A DNA stretch of 64,000 nt from NCBI GenBank assembly GCA_041397645.1, contig JAWKWE010000004.1, positions 558,001-622,000 on the forward strand, read 5' to 3'. The stretch comes from Hyphomicrobiaceae bacterium (GTDB lineage Bacteria > Pseudomonadota > Alphaproteobacteria > Rhizobiales > Hyphomicrobiaceae). The translations under genes and the position numbers were made by a program. The notes under the pieces were generated by a model. That model made no database searches, had not been told where the DNA came from, and saw only the letters and a list, made by a program, of their open reading frames with translations. This document shows positions 15,610-24,766 of the stretch, piece by piece (the first letter of the stretch is position 1; every line of letters begins with the position of its first letter).

Positions 15610-18300
15610 TCAGAAGCGTTTCAGCAACCGATCGATATAGTCGAGTTCGACCGGCGGGCGCAGAGCCTGACCCGAACGCTTGCGCAGCTCATCCAGAATT
15701 TCACGCGCCCGTTGAGCGTCGATGGCGTTGGGCACCTTGACCGAGTTGCCCAAGTCGGGGCCTTCCGCGCGCTGCGGCCGGTCCAGCGGATCGCGGCGTG
15801 TATCCTCACCGCGCCCGGTGCGCTGACGCGCATTCTTCGCCAGCTGTTCGGCCATCTTCTGCGCGCTCTCGCGCATACCTTCCAGAGCTTCCGCTTGGCT
15901 CTGAGCAGCCTCGTCCATGCTGCCTTCTTCGAGCGACTGCTCGGCGCTCTTCATCGCTTCTTCGGCATCCTTCAGGCGGTCCGAACCGCCCGCGCCCATC
16001 TCGTCCAGCTCCTTCTGGAGCTGTTCGAGCTTTTTGCGAAGCTCCGACTGGCGATCCATCAAGCTACCGTGACCGTCTGACTTCTGGGGATCACCCGCCA
16101 TAGCGTCCTCGCCAGCCTTGCCGCCCTTTTGACGCTGCTGACGGCCAGGATTATTGCCGCCCTCACCCATCTGCTGCTGGCCCGACTGGCCCTGCTGATT
16201 GCCCTGCGGCTGGCCGTTCTGCTGTCCGCCACTCTTCTGCTGGCCCTGCTGTTCGCGGCCTTCGCTGAAAGTGTCGTCCATGAGCTTCTGCTGCTTGCCG
16301 GTCAGATCGCTGAGGCCGTCGAGCTTCTTCATCATCTCTCGGTCGCGCTCCTGCTGCTCCTTGGATTGAGCAGACTGCCCGGCGCGCATGTTCTCCATCA
16401 TCTCCTGCATTTCGGAGAGCAGTTTTTCGGCTTCCTCGCGCGATCCGTTCTTTGCGCTCTCCTCTAGGTCGCGCATCATCTTCTCCATGTCTTCCTTGGA
16501 GATCTGACGGTCGTTTTCCTGCTTGTTCTGATCGCCATCCTGCTCGGCGTTCTTCTGCATTTCCTCAAGGTAGCGATTCATCGCTTCCTTCAGTTCCTGC
16601 ATGAGGGCCTTAAGCTCTTCTTCGCTGGCACCTTCCTGAAGCGCTTTGGCGAGCCGATCACGGGCATCCTTGAGGGCCTGCTCGGCATCGGAGAGCGAAC
16701 CATCCTCGATCTTCAAGGCGATGTCCCAAAGCTGATCGACGGCCGTAGAGATGGCCGCACGGGAATTCTCCCGCTCAATGCGATGGTAGACCGAGCGCAT
16801 ACTGAGATAGACCGAGATGTCGTCGATAAAGCCTTCGGGCTCGATCGTAAGCGCATCGAGTGCCCGCACCACCGACGGCCGATTGCGCGAATCTTCAGCA
16901 AGTTTGCGTCGCTGCTCGATCACCGCGCGCGCCAGCGGTTTGCGGAAGGTCCGCGAGGGCAGCGTCAACTCGATCGCTTCGCTACGCCCGACTTGACCAG
17001 CGACATCGGTGGCTTCGAGCCAAAGCTCGACCGTCTGCCCGGCCCATGGGTGAGAGCCCAGATCATGCAAGCTCGCAGTATCGAACTTGGTGGCCCCCGG
17101 CGGCACTTTCAAAACGATTTCCGGTGGACGTTCCAAGGGCAGGCGCGGCCCCTTCAAAGGCTCGGGTCGGGCCCATGCCTTATTAGGATCGGTGCTGTTG
17201 TTGTCTTTCGCCTGCTTCACCTTGGCAACGGCGCGCGCGACGCCGTAATCGTCCTCGCCCTTGTAGGCGAGTCGCAAGGAGCCCTTGGCAGTGCGGCGCC
17301 AATCCTTGTCGAGCGTGATCTTGGGTATCTGATCGGGAATGACGTCGAACGTCCAAACTCCCAGCTCTTCACCACCTGCGAGGGCACGCACGCGCGAGGA
17401 GGCCTTCAACTCGTAGCGCACTTCGGCGATGTCGGTTTTTTGCTTGGGCAAATCGGCCGTTGTCGTAACGGGCTTGTCCGCACCCGCTTCGTTGACCTCA
17501 AGCGAGATACGCGAGGTTCCAAAGCCCGAGCCGCGCAGCGTCAGCACGCTCTTGATGGGAACCTCAAACAGCTTTGCCTTGTCGGCTGCGGCAACCTGCC
17601 CACTCGCCTGGTTGCTGCCATCAGCCAGCATGATCGGTGGCTTGCCGGTATATGCGGGCGGCGTGATCCAAGCATCGACGCGCGTGTCGGTGCGGGCTGT
17701 ATTCTGTCCGAAGCGGAAGGCAGAACTCAGCCGATCATAGATACTTCCCGAAACGAGCCCAATGGCCGGAACGAGAAGGAGGAGGGGCAGCATGCGCAGT
17801 GCCAACGGATCGAAACGGTCGGCCCGCGGGCTGGGTCTGCCAACTTTGAGGCGAGCCATGGCGCGGGCCAAACGCTCACGATGCGCGTGCCACAAGCTCT
17901 GGGTCGCGGGGTTGTCCGAATAGGCGGTCAGCGTGTCCTCGTAGGAGGTCGCTGGCCGATGAGGCACCCCAGAGCGCCGCTCGATCCGGCGGATGGCTTC
18001 TTCGCGCGAGGGCCAGGGAACACGTCCGGCGTAGACGGCTGCCACTAGGGCTGCGGCCGCAAATAGTCCGATCACAAGCGCGTGGGTCTGCGCCGACATC
18101 GTGGCGAACACACCCGAAAGCGACAAAACGAGCAACAATGCTCCGATCGCGACCAGCAGCCACAGTCGCGGCCAAAGACGCTCAAAGAACAAAGCCCACG
18201 ACGACAGGCGCACTTTGCGTGCAAAGACGCGCGAAAGCGGAGGCTCGGGAAGATTTGGATCAGGGTTCGCCATGTTGTCGAATTTATCATGGGCACCCAA
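15610..18300 (-). CDS. TIGR02302 family (DUF4175) membrane protein
   Basis: An 896-residue alphaproteobacterial protein of the TIGR02302/DUF4175 family, of unknown function. Two membrane helices lie around residues 40-65 and 70-92 and a third near 168-187; the rest is probably periplasmic. The middle part looks like beta-sandwich domains. From about residue 545 the chain is rich in Glu, Met, Gln and Lys with strong coiled-coil tendency, including a Gln/Gly-rich block near 660-720. A second possible start (ATG at 18273) would shorten it by nine residues; neither has a strong ribosome-binding site. It follows lysA on the same strand by 113 bases, a neighbourhood common in alphaproteobacteria (argH - lysA - TIGR02302). 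Confidence 0.85.
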   Translation of the reverse strand: MGAHDKFDNMANPDPNLPEPPLSRVFARKVRLSSWALFFERLWPRLWLLVAIGALLLVLSLSGVFATMSAQTHALVIGLFAAAALVAAVYAGRVPWPSREEAIRRIERRSGVPHRPATSYEDTLTAYSDNPATQSLWHAHRERLARAMARLKVGRPSPRADRFDPLALRMLPLLLLVPAIGLVSGSIYDRLSSAFRFGQNTARTDTRVDAWITPPAYTGKPPIMLADGSNQASGQVAAADKAKLFEVPIKSVLTLRGSGFGTSRISLEVNEAGADKPVTTTADLPKQKTDIAEVRYELKASSRVRALAGGEELGVWTFDVIPDQIPKITLDKDWRRTAKGSLRLAYKGEDDYGVARAVAKVKQAKDNNSTDPNKAWARPEPLKGPRLPLERPPEIVLKVPPGATKFDTASLHDLGSHPWAGQTVELWLEATDVAGQVGRSEAIELTLPSRTFRKPLARAVIEQRRKLAEDSRNRPSVVRALDALTIEPEGFIDDISVYLSMRSVYHRIERENSRAAISTAVDQLWDIALKIEDGSLSDAEQALKDARDRLAKALQEGASEEELKALMQELKEAMNRYLEEMQKNAEQDGDQNKQENDRQISKEDMEKMMRDLEESAKNGSREEAEKLLSEMQEMMENMRAGQSAQSKEQQERDREMMKKLDGLSDLTGKQQKLMDDTFSEGREQQGQQKSGGQQNGQPQGNQQGQSGQQQMGEGGNNPGRQQRQKGGKAGEDAMAGDPQKSDGHGSLMDRQSELRKKLEQLQKELDEMGAGGSDRLKDAEEAMKSAEQSLEEGSMDEAAQSQAEALEGMRESAQKMAEQLAKNARQRTGRGEDTRRDPLDRPQRAEGPDLGNSVKVPNAIDAQRAREILDELRKRSGQALRPPVELDYIDRLLKRF

Positions 18301-18413
18301 GCCCGCACCTTAACAAACCGCAACAATAGCCCCCGACAGAAGCACTAGCCGGAAGCCCGATTTCAGGGCGTTTTGGGGCAACCAACGCTGTCGGATTTGC
18401 GACTGCGGGCGGC

Positions 18414-19688
18414 TCAACCCCGACTTAGCCAAGGTGCGAGTACGTCGGCCCCGATCAGGTCTTCGTAGGATGGGCGCGGGCGCACGACGGCATAGGCGTC
18501 ACCCTTTACCAAAACTTCCGGGATGAGCGGCCGCGTGTTGTAGGTGGACGACATGACCGCGCCATACGCCCCCGCCGTCATAACCGCCATCAGGTCGCCG
18601 GCCACAAACGGCGGCAACGGGCGATCCACAGCGAGATAATCCCCTGTCTCGCAGACCGGTCCCACAATGTCCTGCTGCACCGGAGCCATATCACCAGCCT
18701 GCTCCACAACCGGCCAGATATCATGGTGGGCCTCGTACAGCGTGGGGCGAATGAGATCGTTCATCGCGCCATCCACGATCGTGAATGTCTTGTCCGCGCC
18801 TTCCTTGACATAGATGACGCGCACGATCAGGACGCCGGCGTTGCCGACAATCATGCGGCCCGGCTCCAATACGATCTTAAGCCCGAGGTCGCCAAGCGCC
18901 TCCCGCACGACGGCTGCGTATTCATCTGGATGCGGGGGAACATCGTTGACACCGCGATAGGGCACACCTAGTCCCCCACCGATGTCGAGATGCTCAAGGG
19001 CATGACCATCGGCTTTGAGGTTTAGCGCCAGTTCGCGCAGAAGCCGGAACGCATCGCGAAACGGCTGCAGATCCGTGATCTGGCTGCCGATGTGCATGTG
19101 AATGCCCGCGACCTTGATGCCGGGCAGTTTAGCGGCCTGCGCATAAAGCGCGCGGGCATCGGTATAGGGGACGCCGAATTTGTTTTCCGACTTGCCGGTC
19201 GAGATCTTTGCGTGCGTCTTGGCATCGACATCGGGATTGACGCGAATGGCGATGCGCGCGGTCTTACGCATGGCATGCGCCACTTCGCTCAACGCCAGCA
19301 ACTCAGGCTCGCTTTCGACGTTGAACCCAAGGATTTGCTCCTCCAGCGCATAGGCCATCTCACCGCGCGTCTTGCCGACGCCCGCAAAAATAATCTTGGA
19401 CGCAGGAACGCCAGCGGCCCGCGCACGGCGCAATTCGCCTTCGGAGACAACGTCCATTCCAGCGCCCAGCCGCGCCATGGTCGCAAGCACCGCCTGGTTC
19501 GAATTGGCTTTGACAGCAAAGCAGATGAGCGCGTTCTGTCCGGCAAACGATTTCGCCAGCACCTCGTAATGCCGTTCCAGAGTGGCGGTCGAATAGCAAT
19601 AGAACGGCGTGCCGACGGCTTGCGCGATGTCCGCGAGGTTGACGTCCTCGGCGTGCAAAATGCCGTTCTTGTAGTGGAAGTGGTGCAT
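18414..19688 (-). CDS. lysA: Diaminopimelate decarboxylase
   Basis: A 424-residue cytoplasmic, PLP-dependent enzyme that decarboxylates meso-diaminopimelate to L-lysine, the last step of the pathway. The PLP lysine is Lys60 in AVKAN; HMHIGSQI, GGGLGVPY, EPGR and the CETGD active-site motif from the dimer partner are all present. The start at 19688 begins MHHFHYKNG, the usual N-terminus; the frame is open for 64 more codons upstream but these look non-coding and cross a terminator hairpin. Pathway partners dapD and dapE lie about 5-9 kb away on the other strand. Confidence 0.95.
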   Translation of the reverse strand: MHHFHYKNGILHAEDVNLADIAQAVGTPFYCYSTATLERHYEVLAKSFAGQNALICFAVKANSNQAVLATMARLGAGMDVVSEGELRRARAAGVPASKIIFAGVGKTRGEMAYALEEQILGFNVESEPELLALSEVAHAMRKTARIAIRVNPDVDAKTHAKISTGKSENKFGVPYTDARALYAQAAKLPGIKVAGIHMHIGSQITDLQPFRDAFRLLRELALNLKADGHALEHLDIGGGLGVPYRGVNDVPPHPDEYAAVVREALGDLGLKIVLEPGRMIVGNAGVLIVRVIYVKEGADKTFTIVDGAMNDLIRPTLYEAHHDIWPVVEQAGDMAPVQQDIVGPVCETGDYLAVDRPLPPFVAGDLMAVMTAGAYGAVMSSTYNTRPLIPEVLVKGDAYAVVRPRPSYEDLIGADVLAPWLSRG

Positions 19689-19786
19689 GGAGGAACCTGC
19701 TTGTTCGGTTCCGAGCCCATACACCAGTTCGTCAGTCCTGCGAAAGGGCAGGATTGCAAACGGGTTAGCGTTCGTTGCGCGCAAAC

Positions 19787-19822
19787 AAAAAACCGCCGGG
19801 GAGCTGTGTAGCTCCCGGACGG
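19787..19822 (-). terminator. Intrinsic terminator in the lysA upstream region (minus strand)
   Basis: On the minus strand a GC-rich stem of about 12 bp with two single-base bulges (core GGGAGCT/AGCTCCC, ACAC loop) is followed by TTTTTTGTTTG. It lies about 100 bases before the lysA ATG and reads in the lysA direction. It either ends transcripts coming from argH-lptM or acts as an attenuator for lysA. On the plus strand there is no T tract. Confidence 0.75.
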
Positions 19823-19969
19823 TCCAGCACCTGTTACAGCGCCTTACGAGCGTTGAGCGCCCGTATGGGACAAAAAACACCCGACGCAGCCTTTTGTTCC
19901 CTGCTGCGTTTCACCTTCTGGCAGGCACACAGGCTTGGCAAAGCTCTTCATGTATTTCGGAGGTGAGCG

Positions 19970-20221
19970 ATGCAATCGATCGAACAAGGCTACATGGCAT
20001 TTTTTCGCGAAGGCACCGAAGGCATCGGTGCGGTGACCGACGTCAGCAACGACGAAGTCGTGGTGTACGTTGAGAATTTCGGACCCTTCACCGTTCCGAT
20101 GTCGGCGGTCAGAGAGGTCCACGACAGCAAGGTTATTCTTGAAAAAGAGCGCGTCAGCTCGATGTTTCTCAAAGCCGTTGCACACGCGCACGACGCTGAA
20201 GATGCCAAAACGGCAGGCTGA
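19970..20221 (+). CDS. Small conserved-looking protein, 83 residues
   Basis: The start has a near-perfect Shine-Dalgarno sequence, GGAGGTGA, 3 bases before the ATG, suggesting strong translation. The protein is acidic to neutral and soluble. Residues 10-55 read as alternating strands (EGIGAVTDVSNDEVVVYV, then FGPFTVPMSAVREV), as in small beta-barrel domains such as PRC-barrel/DUF2171 proteins; that resemblance is only by pattern. The C-terminal third is helical. It lies on the plus strand between lptM and lysA, both on the minus strand, so it interrupts an otherwise co-directional argH - lptM - lysA series. Confidence 0.75.
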   Translation: MQSIEQGYMAFFREGTEGIGAVTDVSNDEVVVYVENFGPFTVPMSAVREVHDSKVILEKERVSSMFLKAVAHAHDAEDAKTAG

Positions 20222-20239
20222 TTTGGACGAAGCCGGGAG

Positions 20240-20455
20240 CTAGCGCAGCAGCGGATCGAGGATAAAGTCTTCATGCGGCTTGGGCGGTGCCGCTGAGTTT
20301 TCGCCCGAAGCGCCTGCCTCGGCGGATTTGGCGACGCCTTCCGCAGATGCTGATGGCGGGGGATCCAGCGGACCGCGCACGCCGCACCCGGCTATGCCAG
20401 CCGCCAGGGCCAGCGCCAGGACAAGACCAAAAGGCTTTGCGTCAACGCACTTCAA
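20240..20455 (-). CDS. lptM: LPS translocon maturation chaperone LptM (YifL-like lipoprotein)
   Basis: A 71-residue outer-membrane lipoprotein. The signal peptide ends in the lipobox AGC followed by GVRGPLDPPP, the hallmark of the LptM/YifL family, which in E. coli helps oxidative maturation of the LptD-LptE lipopolysaccharide translocon. After about ten conserved residues the sequence is a low-complexity Ala/Ser/Pro tail, also typical. It lies 101 bases after argH on the same strand and precedes lysA, as often seen in proteobacteria. Confidence 0.85.
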   Translation of the reverse strand: MKCVDAKPFGLVLALALAAGIAGCGVRGPLDPPPSASAEGVAKSAEAGASGENSAAPPKPHEDFILDPLLR

Positions 20456-20556
20456 AGTCTGCCAATCCCAACTCGCGATTGGGGAATTCCGGCTGGTGCC
20501 AGCATGACCGGCGACGAGCTCATGGTTCGCGGAATTTCCCCCTAGTCAGCTCAGTC

Positions 20557-21966
20557 TTAGACCTTCCCCCGGTCCTTTTCCAACTTCTTGAGCCAGGCCC
20601 GCGCCATTTTTGTGACGTTCTGTGGCGCGGTTCCCCCATAGCTGGTCCGGCTTTTGACAGAATTTTCAACGGAAAGCACCGAAAACACGGCTTTCGTGAT
20701 ACGCGGCTCGACCCTTTGCATCTCTTCGAGTGAAAGGGCGTCGAGGTCGCACCCCTTCGTTTCCGCCAGCTTCACAATCGAGCCGGTGACGTGATGCGCG
20801 TCACGGAAGGGCATCTTAAGCTCCCGCACCAGCCAATCGGCGAGATCGGTCGCCGTCGAGTAACCGCGACCAGCCGCGGCCCGCATCTCTTCGGGCATGG
20901 GCTTCAGATCGCCCACCATGCCGGACATTGCGGCAATCACCAGTTTGAGGCTGGCGAGAGCGTCGAAGGTGACCTCCTTATCCTCCTGCATGTCCTTGGA
21001 ATAGGCCAGCGGCAGGCCCTTCATGACCATGGCTAGGCTCTGGAAAGCGCCCGCGATGCGTCCAACCTTGGCGCGCGACAGCTCGGCTGCGTCCGGATTG
21101 CGCTTTTGCGGCATGATGGAGGAGCCGGTGGAGAACTTGTCCGACAGCTTCACGAAGCCGAACTGAGGCGTCATCCATATGATGATCTCCTCCGATAGCC
21201 GCGACATATGGATGGCGCAGATCGTCGCCGCCGCCAGCGTCTCAAGGGCGAAATCGCGGTCGGAGACACCATCGAGCGAGTTGGCCATCGGCCGGTCGAA
21301 GCCGAGTGACTGAGCCGTCATGTGCCGGTCGATGGGAAAAGACGTGCCAGCGAGCGCGGCAGACCCGAGCGGACTCTCGTTCAAGCGCTTGCGCGCGTCG
21401 GCGAGCCGTCCCCTGTCGCGCGCGATCATCTCGACATAAGCCAGCAGATGATGCCCGAATGTCACCGGCTGGGCGGGTTGCAGATGCGTGAATCCAGGCA
21501 TGACGACGTTGGCGTGAGCTTCCGCCTTACGTGCAAGCTCAAGCTGCAGCCCAGCGAGCGCGGAATCGAGTCCGTCGATCTGATCGCGGACCCAGAGCCT
21601 GAAATCGGTCGCGACTTGATCGTTACGCGAGCGCGCGGTGTGCAGCCGCCCCGATGCCGGCCCGATCAGGTCCCGCAGCCGGCTCTCCACGTTCATATGG
21701 ACATCTTCAAGCGCCCGCGAGAACGCAAACTTGCCGCTTTCGATTTCCGACAGAACCTGGTCCAGTCCCTTGGAAATCTCTCGCGCATCGGTCTTGGTAA
21801 TGATGCCTGCCTCGGCCAGCATGGCCGCGTGCGCCTTGGAACCGCGGATATCTTGAGGCGCCAAAACCTTGTCGAAGCCGACGGAGGCATTTATCTCCTC
21901 CATGATCTCGGCGGGCGACATGGAGAAGCGGCCACCCCACATCTTGTTGGCGGATTTGTCGGTCAC
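20557..21966 (-). CDS. argH: Argininosuccinate lyase
   Basis: A 469-residue cytoplasmic homotetrameric enzyme that splits argininosuccinate into arginine and fumarate, the last step of arginine synthesis. The superfamily signature GSSIMPQKRNPD is intact, as are the N-terminal MWGGRF and the HTARSRNDQ motif with the catalytic His region. The length is normal for the family. The start MTDKSANKMWGGRF fits homologues. It is divergent from tlpA with only about 50 bases between the starts, an arrangement conserved in rhizobia, so both promoters must overlap there. Confidence 0.96.
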   Translation of the reverse strand: MTDKSANKMWGGRFSMSPAEIMEEINASVGFDKVLAPQDIRGSKAHAAMLAEAGIITKTDAREISKGLDQVLSEIESGKFAFSRALEDVHMNVESRLRDLIGPASGRLHTARSRNDQVATDFRLWVRDQIDGLDSALAGLQLELARKAEAHANVVMPGFTHLQPAQPVTFGHHLLAYVEMIARDRGRLADARKRLNESPLGSAALAGTSFPIDRHMTAQSLGFDRPMANSLDGVSDRDFALETLAAATICAIHMSRLSEEIIIWMTPQFGFVKLSDKFSTGSSIMPQKRNPDAAELSRAKVGRIAGAFQSLAMVMKGLPLAYSKDMQEDKEVTFDALASLKLVIAAMSGMVGDLKPMPEEMRAAAGRGYSTATDLADWLVRELKMPFRDAHHVTGSIVKLAETKGCDLDALSLEEMQRVEPRITKAVFSVLSVENSVKSRTSYGGTAPQNVTKMARAWLKKLEKDRGKV

Positions 21967-22019
21967 GAAAATCTCTCCATTGGCGCGAAACGCTAGCGGC
22001 TAGGAAGGTGCACGGTGCA

Positions 22020-22691
22020 ATGAACGATAAGAGCGAAGCAAACGGTTCGGCCCCCAACGGCTCAGGTTCGATTGGCAAGAGCTTGGGAATACTGGCGCTC
22101 TTCGCGCTCATCGGCTTTGGCGCGGTATACGTTACGTTGGGGCGGCCTGACAACGCGGCAATTCAGGAAAAAGCCGCTAACAAGGTCGGCGAAGGGGGTG
22201 AAACCGGCAACGCAGACGCCAAGGATGCGCCAGGCGATAAAATGGCGGCTTTCGTGCGCAAGAAGACGCCCGAAGCACTGCCCGAGATCACGTTCAACGA
22301 CGCTGACGGCAAGACGCTCACGCTCGCCGATTTCAAGGGAAAGACGATCCTTCTCAATCTGTGGGCAACGTGGTGCGCGCCTTGTCGCGAGGAAATGCCT
22401 GCACTCGACCGGCTTCAGTCGACGCTGGGCGGCGATGACTTCGAGGTCGTCGCTCTGAGCCTGGACCGCAAGGGCGCGGCGGCCAGCAAGAAGTTCCTCG
22501 ACGAAACCAAGGCCACACACCTCAAACTCTACACCGATGCGAGCGGAAAGCAGGGGACTGTGCTGAAAATCGTCGGGATGCCGACCACCATCCTGATAAA
22601 TAAGGAAGGCCAGGAGATTGGACGGCTTGCCGGACCTGCGGAATGGGACTCGCCAGACGCGAAAAAGCTCATCGAGGCAGCACTCAAGTGA
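22020..22691 (+). CDS. tlpA: TlpA-like thiol:disulfide oxidoreductase, membrane anchored
   Basis: A 223-residue thioredoxin-fold protein with a short cytoplasmic head, one membrane helix near residues 20-42 and a periplasmic thioredoxin domain carrying WCAPC. TlpA proteins keep cysteines reduced for cytochrome oxidase copper-centre assembly or cytochrome c maturation. The cis-proline loop GMPTT is present. ATG at 22020 follows GGAAGG; a GTG four codons upstream is a weaker alternative. The divergent argH neighbour is a conserved pairing. The SCO protein encoded in this window at 46 kb may be a partner in oxidase assembly (inference). Confidence 0.88.
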   Translation: MNDKSEANGSAPNGSGSIGKSLGILALFALIGFGAVYVTLGRPDNAAIQEKAANKVGEGGETGNADAKDAPGDKMAAFVRKKTPEALPEITFNDADGKTLTLADFKGKTILLNLWATWCAPCREEMPALDRLQSTLGGDDFEVVALSLDRKGAAASKKFLDETKATHLKLYTDASGKQGTVLKIVGMPTTILINKEGQEIGRLAGPAEWDSPDAKKLIEAALK

Positions 22692-22731
22692 GGGCCCCGA
22701 TGAGCTCAAGTCTAATTAGACGGAGGACCGT

Positions 22732-23004
22732 TTAGGCCTTTTTCTTCTTAACTGCTTTCTTTTTGACTTTTTGCGTCAGCGCAGAGGCCGCGACCGACTT
22801 CGCCTCTTTGGAGGCCTTGGGATCCTTGAGGATCTTGGCGGCCTTGGAGGCAACTACTTTGCCCGTGGTCTCCTTCGGGCTATTGGTCTGCGTCAGCGCG
22901 GAAGCGGCAACCGCTTTCTCCGCCTTGCTCGCAGTCTTGCTCTTCAGCACCTTGGCCGCAGCCGAGGAGACATTTTTGCTGGTCGTTTCAGGTTTCTTCG
23001 CCAT
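22732..23004 (-). CDS. Lys/Ala-rich basic protein with two tandem repeats
   Basis: A 90-residue very basic protein made of two copies of a unit of about 27 residues, at residues 13-40 and 50-77; each ends SVAASALTQ or AVAASALTQ and contains a K(V/I)LK...ASK core. A KKKAVKKKKA tail closes it. The composition (Lys, Ala, Ser) is that of histone-like or desiccation-type small proteins; similar short repeat proteins occur in rhizobia without known function. The start ATGGCGAAGAAACC has AGGACATCC upstream. It converges with tlpA, with a 40-base gap that holds a perfect 12-base palindrome. Confidence 0.7.
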   Translation of the reverse strand: MAKKPETTSKNVSSAAAKVLKSKTASKAEKAVAASALTQTNSPKETTGKVVASKAAKILKDPKASKEAKSVAASALTQKVKKKAVKKKKA

Positions 23005-23304
23005 GGATGGATGTCCTGTTAGGAGCGGGAATCACTGACACGCCCGTCGGGCTCTCTCATATCGAGATTCGCAGAAATCCGTAAGCGTTCTGTTGGCCAT
23101 TCGAACCGAGCACACGAACCATTGGCCATTTCTCGGCACTCCATCTCATTTCAACGATCGTATGATGCACCCCAACAACGCATAATCCCAATCTTGTCCG
23201 CCTCGCGTCCTCGATGACAGAAACGGCTTGGCCCCGCAGGGGCTGCCTCGTAGGCAAGATTAGCTAAGTACGTACCTAGTCGAATCATCGGGGTTACTCA
23301 CGGC
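23005..23304. other. Divergent intergenic region, no gene seen
   Basis: About 300 bases between the starts of the basic repeat protein and the porin. It contains a GTACGTAC self-complementary octamer near 23268 but no recognisable RNA gene, riboswitch or convincing coding frame. Both flanking promoters must be here. Confidence 0.5.
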
Positions 23305-24675
23305 ATGATTGCGTGGGGTATTTCCCGTGTAGCGCGGGTTGTCGCGTTGGCTCTACTCGCCTGCACGTTCGCCATACCGATGCCAGCGGCCGCCGCCGAT
23401 CTGGGCGGTTCCTGCTGCGCCGACTTGGAACAGCGCATCGCCGAGCTTGAGGCCGCCACCGCGCGCAAGGGGAACCGGAAAGTTTCCCTTACGATATCCG
23501 GCATGGTGACGTGGCCGCTGATGGTCTGGAACGACGGCGCCCAGACCGGAGCCTTCGTCGTGTCCGACGAAATGAAGCGCCCGCGCCTTCGCTTTGCAGG
23601 CGAAGGCAAGATCAATTCCGATTGGAGCGTGGGCTATGTCATGGAGATTGGCCCGCACACGGACCCGATATCGCCCATGGACCAGTATGCCTACGATGGC
23701 TATCGGGGCGCGCTTGAAATGCGCTACTCCTATTGGTCGGTGAAGAATACTGAGCTAGGACAGCTCTCCATGGGTCTGCAATCGCAGGCAACCGATGGCA
23801 TCACTGAGATCTCGCTCGCCAACACGTCCACCGTCATGACACCCGGCTTGCCACTGATGCTGGGATACGTTTCGCACGGGTGGTACATGCGCCGCGACGC
23901 GGACAAGGTGCTCACCGGTCTTCGCTTCGGCGACATCCTGCTCAGGGGCCGCACCGACATCTGGGGCGAAGGTCATCGCTGGAACGTGGTGCGCTACGAC
24001 ACACCAACGCTGGCTGGCTTCACGCTCTCGGCCGCCTGGGGCGAGGACGATGTCTGGGACGTTGCCCTGCGCTACGCGGGCCAGTTCAGCCGCTTCAAAC
24101 TTTCTGCCGGAGCGGGATTTGCAAAGTGGACAGGTGACGGCATTCCAAACGAACGAGGCTGCGCACGGCCTGCAGGCACCACCAAGATCGACTGCTGGGA
24201 AATCGGCGGCGCGCTTTCCGTGATGGACACCGCAACCGGATTGTTCGTCAACGCCGCTGCGGGACTAGGCGACGACAAGAAACTTGAATCCCTCTACGAC
24301 TATGTCCCCGGTATCGATAAGACGCTGAATTTTTATTATCTGGTCGGCGGCATCGAGAGGAACTGGCTTCCTTTCGGAAAGACAACGCTGTTTGCGCAAT
24401 ACTGGCGGCGCAACATGGGTGCAGGCGTGCTCTACAACGGCAATCGCATCGATGCGACGCCGCTCGGCGCAAATCCATTGGTGTCGGGCGCTGAAACTTC
24501 GATCTGGGGAGCTTCGGTGGTCCAGGAGCTGGCCGACGGCGTCGAAGTCTATGCCTCGTTGAACCGCACGCAGATGGACATCTCGACCAGCGCAACAGGC
24601 GGCGTAGGTGGTTCGGTTAACACCAAGATCGCACCCTTCGATTTCCTTTTTGCGGGCATGGCCGTGCGGTTCTGA
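23305..24675 (+). CDS. Outer-membrane porin (Hyphomicrobiales type)
   Basis: A 456-residue porin with a signal peptide ending AAAA, a short N-terminal coiled coil (ADLEQRIAELEA) next to a CC pair, then KVSLTISGMV, the usual opening strand of alphaproteobacterial porins. Alternating strands rich in aromatic residues fill the rest and the chain ends in Phe (AVRF), the signal for outer-membrane insertion by the BAM complex. It should form a diffusion channel, probably trimeric. The gene stands alone 91 bases before dapD. The loop with a CARPAGTTKIDC pair may carry a disulfide. Confidence 0.88.
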   Translation: MIAWGISRVARVVALALLACTFAIPMPAAAADLGGSCCADLEQRIAELEAATARKGNRKVSLTISGMVTWPLMVWNDGAQTGAFVVSDEMKRPRLRFAGEGKINSDWSVGYVMEIGPHTDPISPMDQYAYDGYRGALEMRYSYWSVKNTELGQLSMGLQSQATDGITEISLANTSTVMTPGLPLMLGYVSHGWYMRRDADKVLTGLRFGDILLRGRTDIWGEGHRWNVVRYDTPTLAGFTLSAAWGEDDVWDVALRYAGQFSRFKLSAGAGFAKWTGDGIPNERGCARPAGTTKIDCWEIGGALSVMDTATGLFVNAAAGLGDDKKLESLYDYVPGIDKTLNFYYLVGGIERNWLPFGKTTLFAQYWRRNMGAGVLYNGNRIDATPLGANPLVSGAETSIWGASVVQELADGVEVYASLNRTQMDISTSATGGVGGSVNTKIAPFDFLFAGMAVRF

Positions 24676-24766
24676 GCGCGCTCATCTCACGTGCCCGGTT
24701 GACACCCGCGCGGTTTGCACGCCACAAGGCGGCTTCGATTTACCCAGAGAATGGAGCCGCGCGGCC

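Noticed and set aside
16783..18048. A 421-codon frame antisense to the TIGR02302 gene
   Set aside because: Shadow of the real gene on the other strand; no ribosome-binding site and no similarity to a known family.
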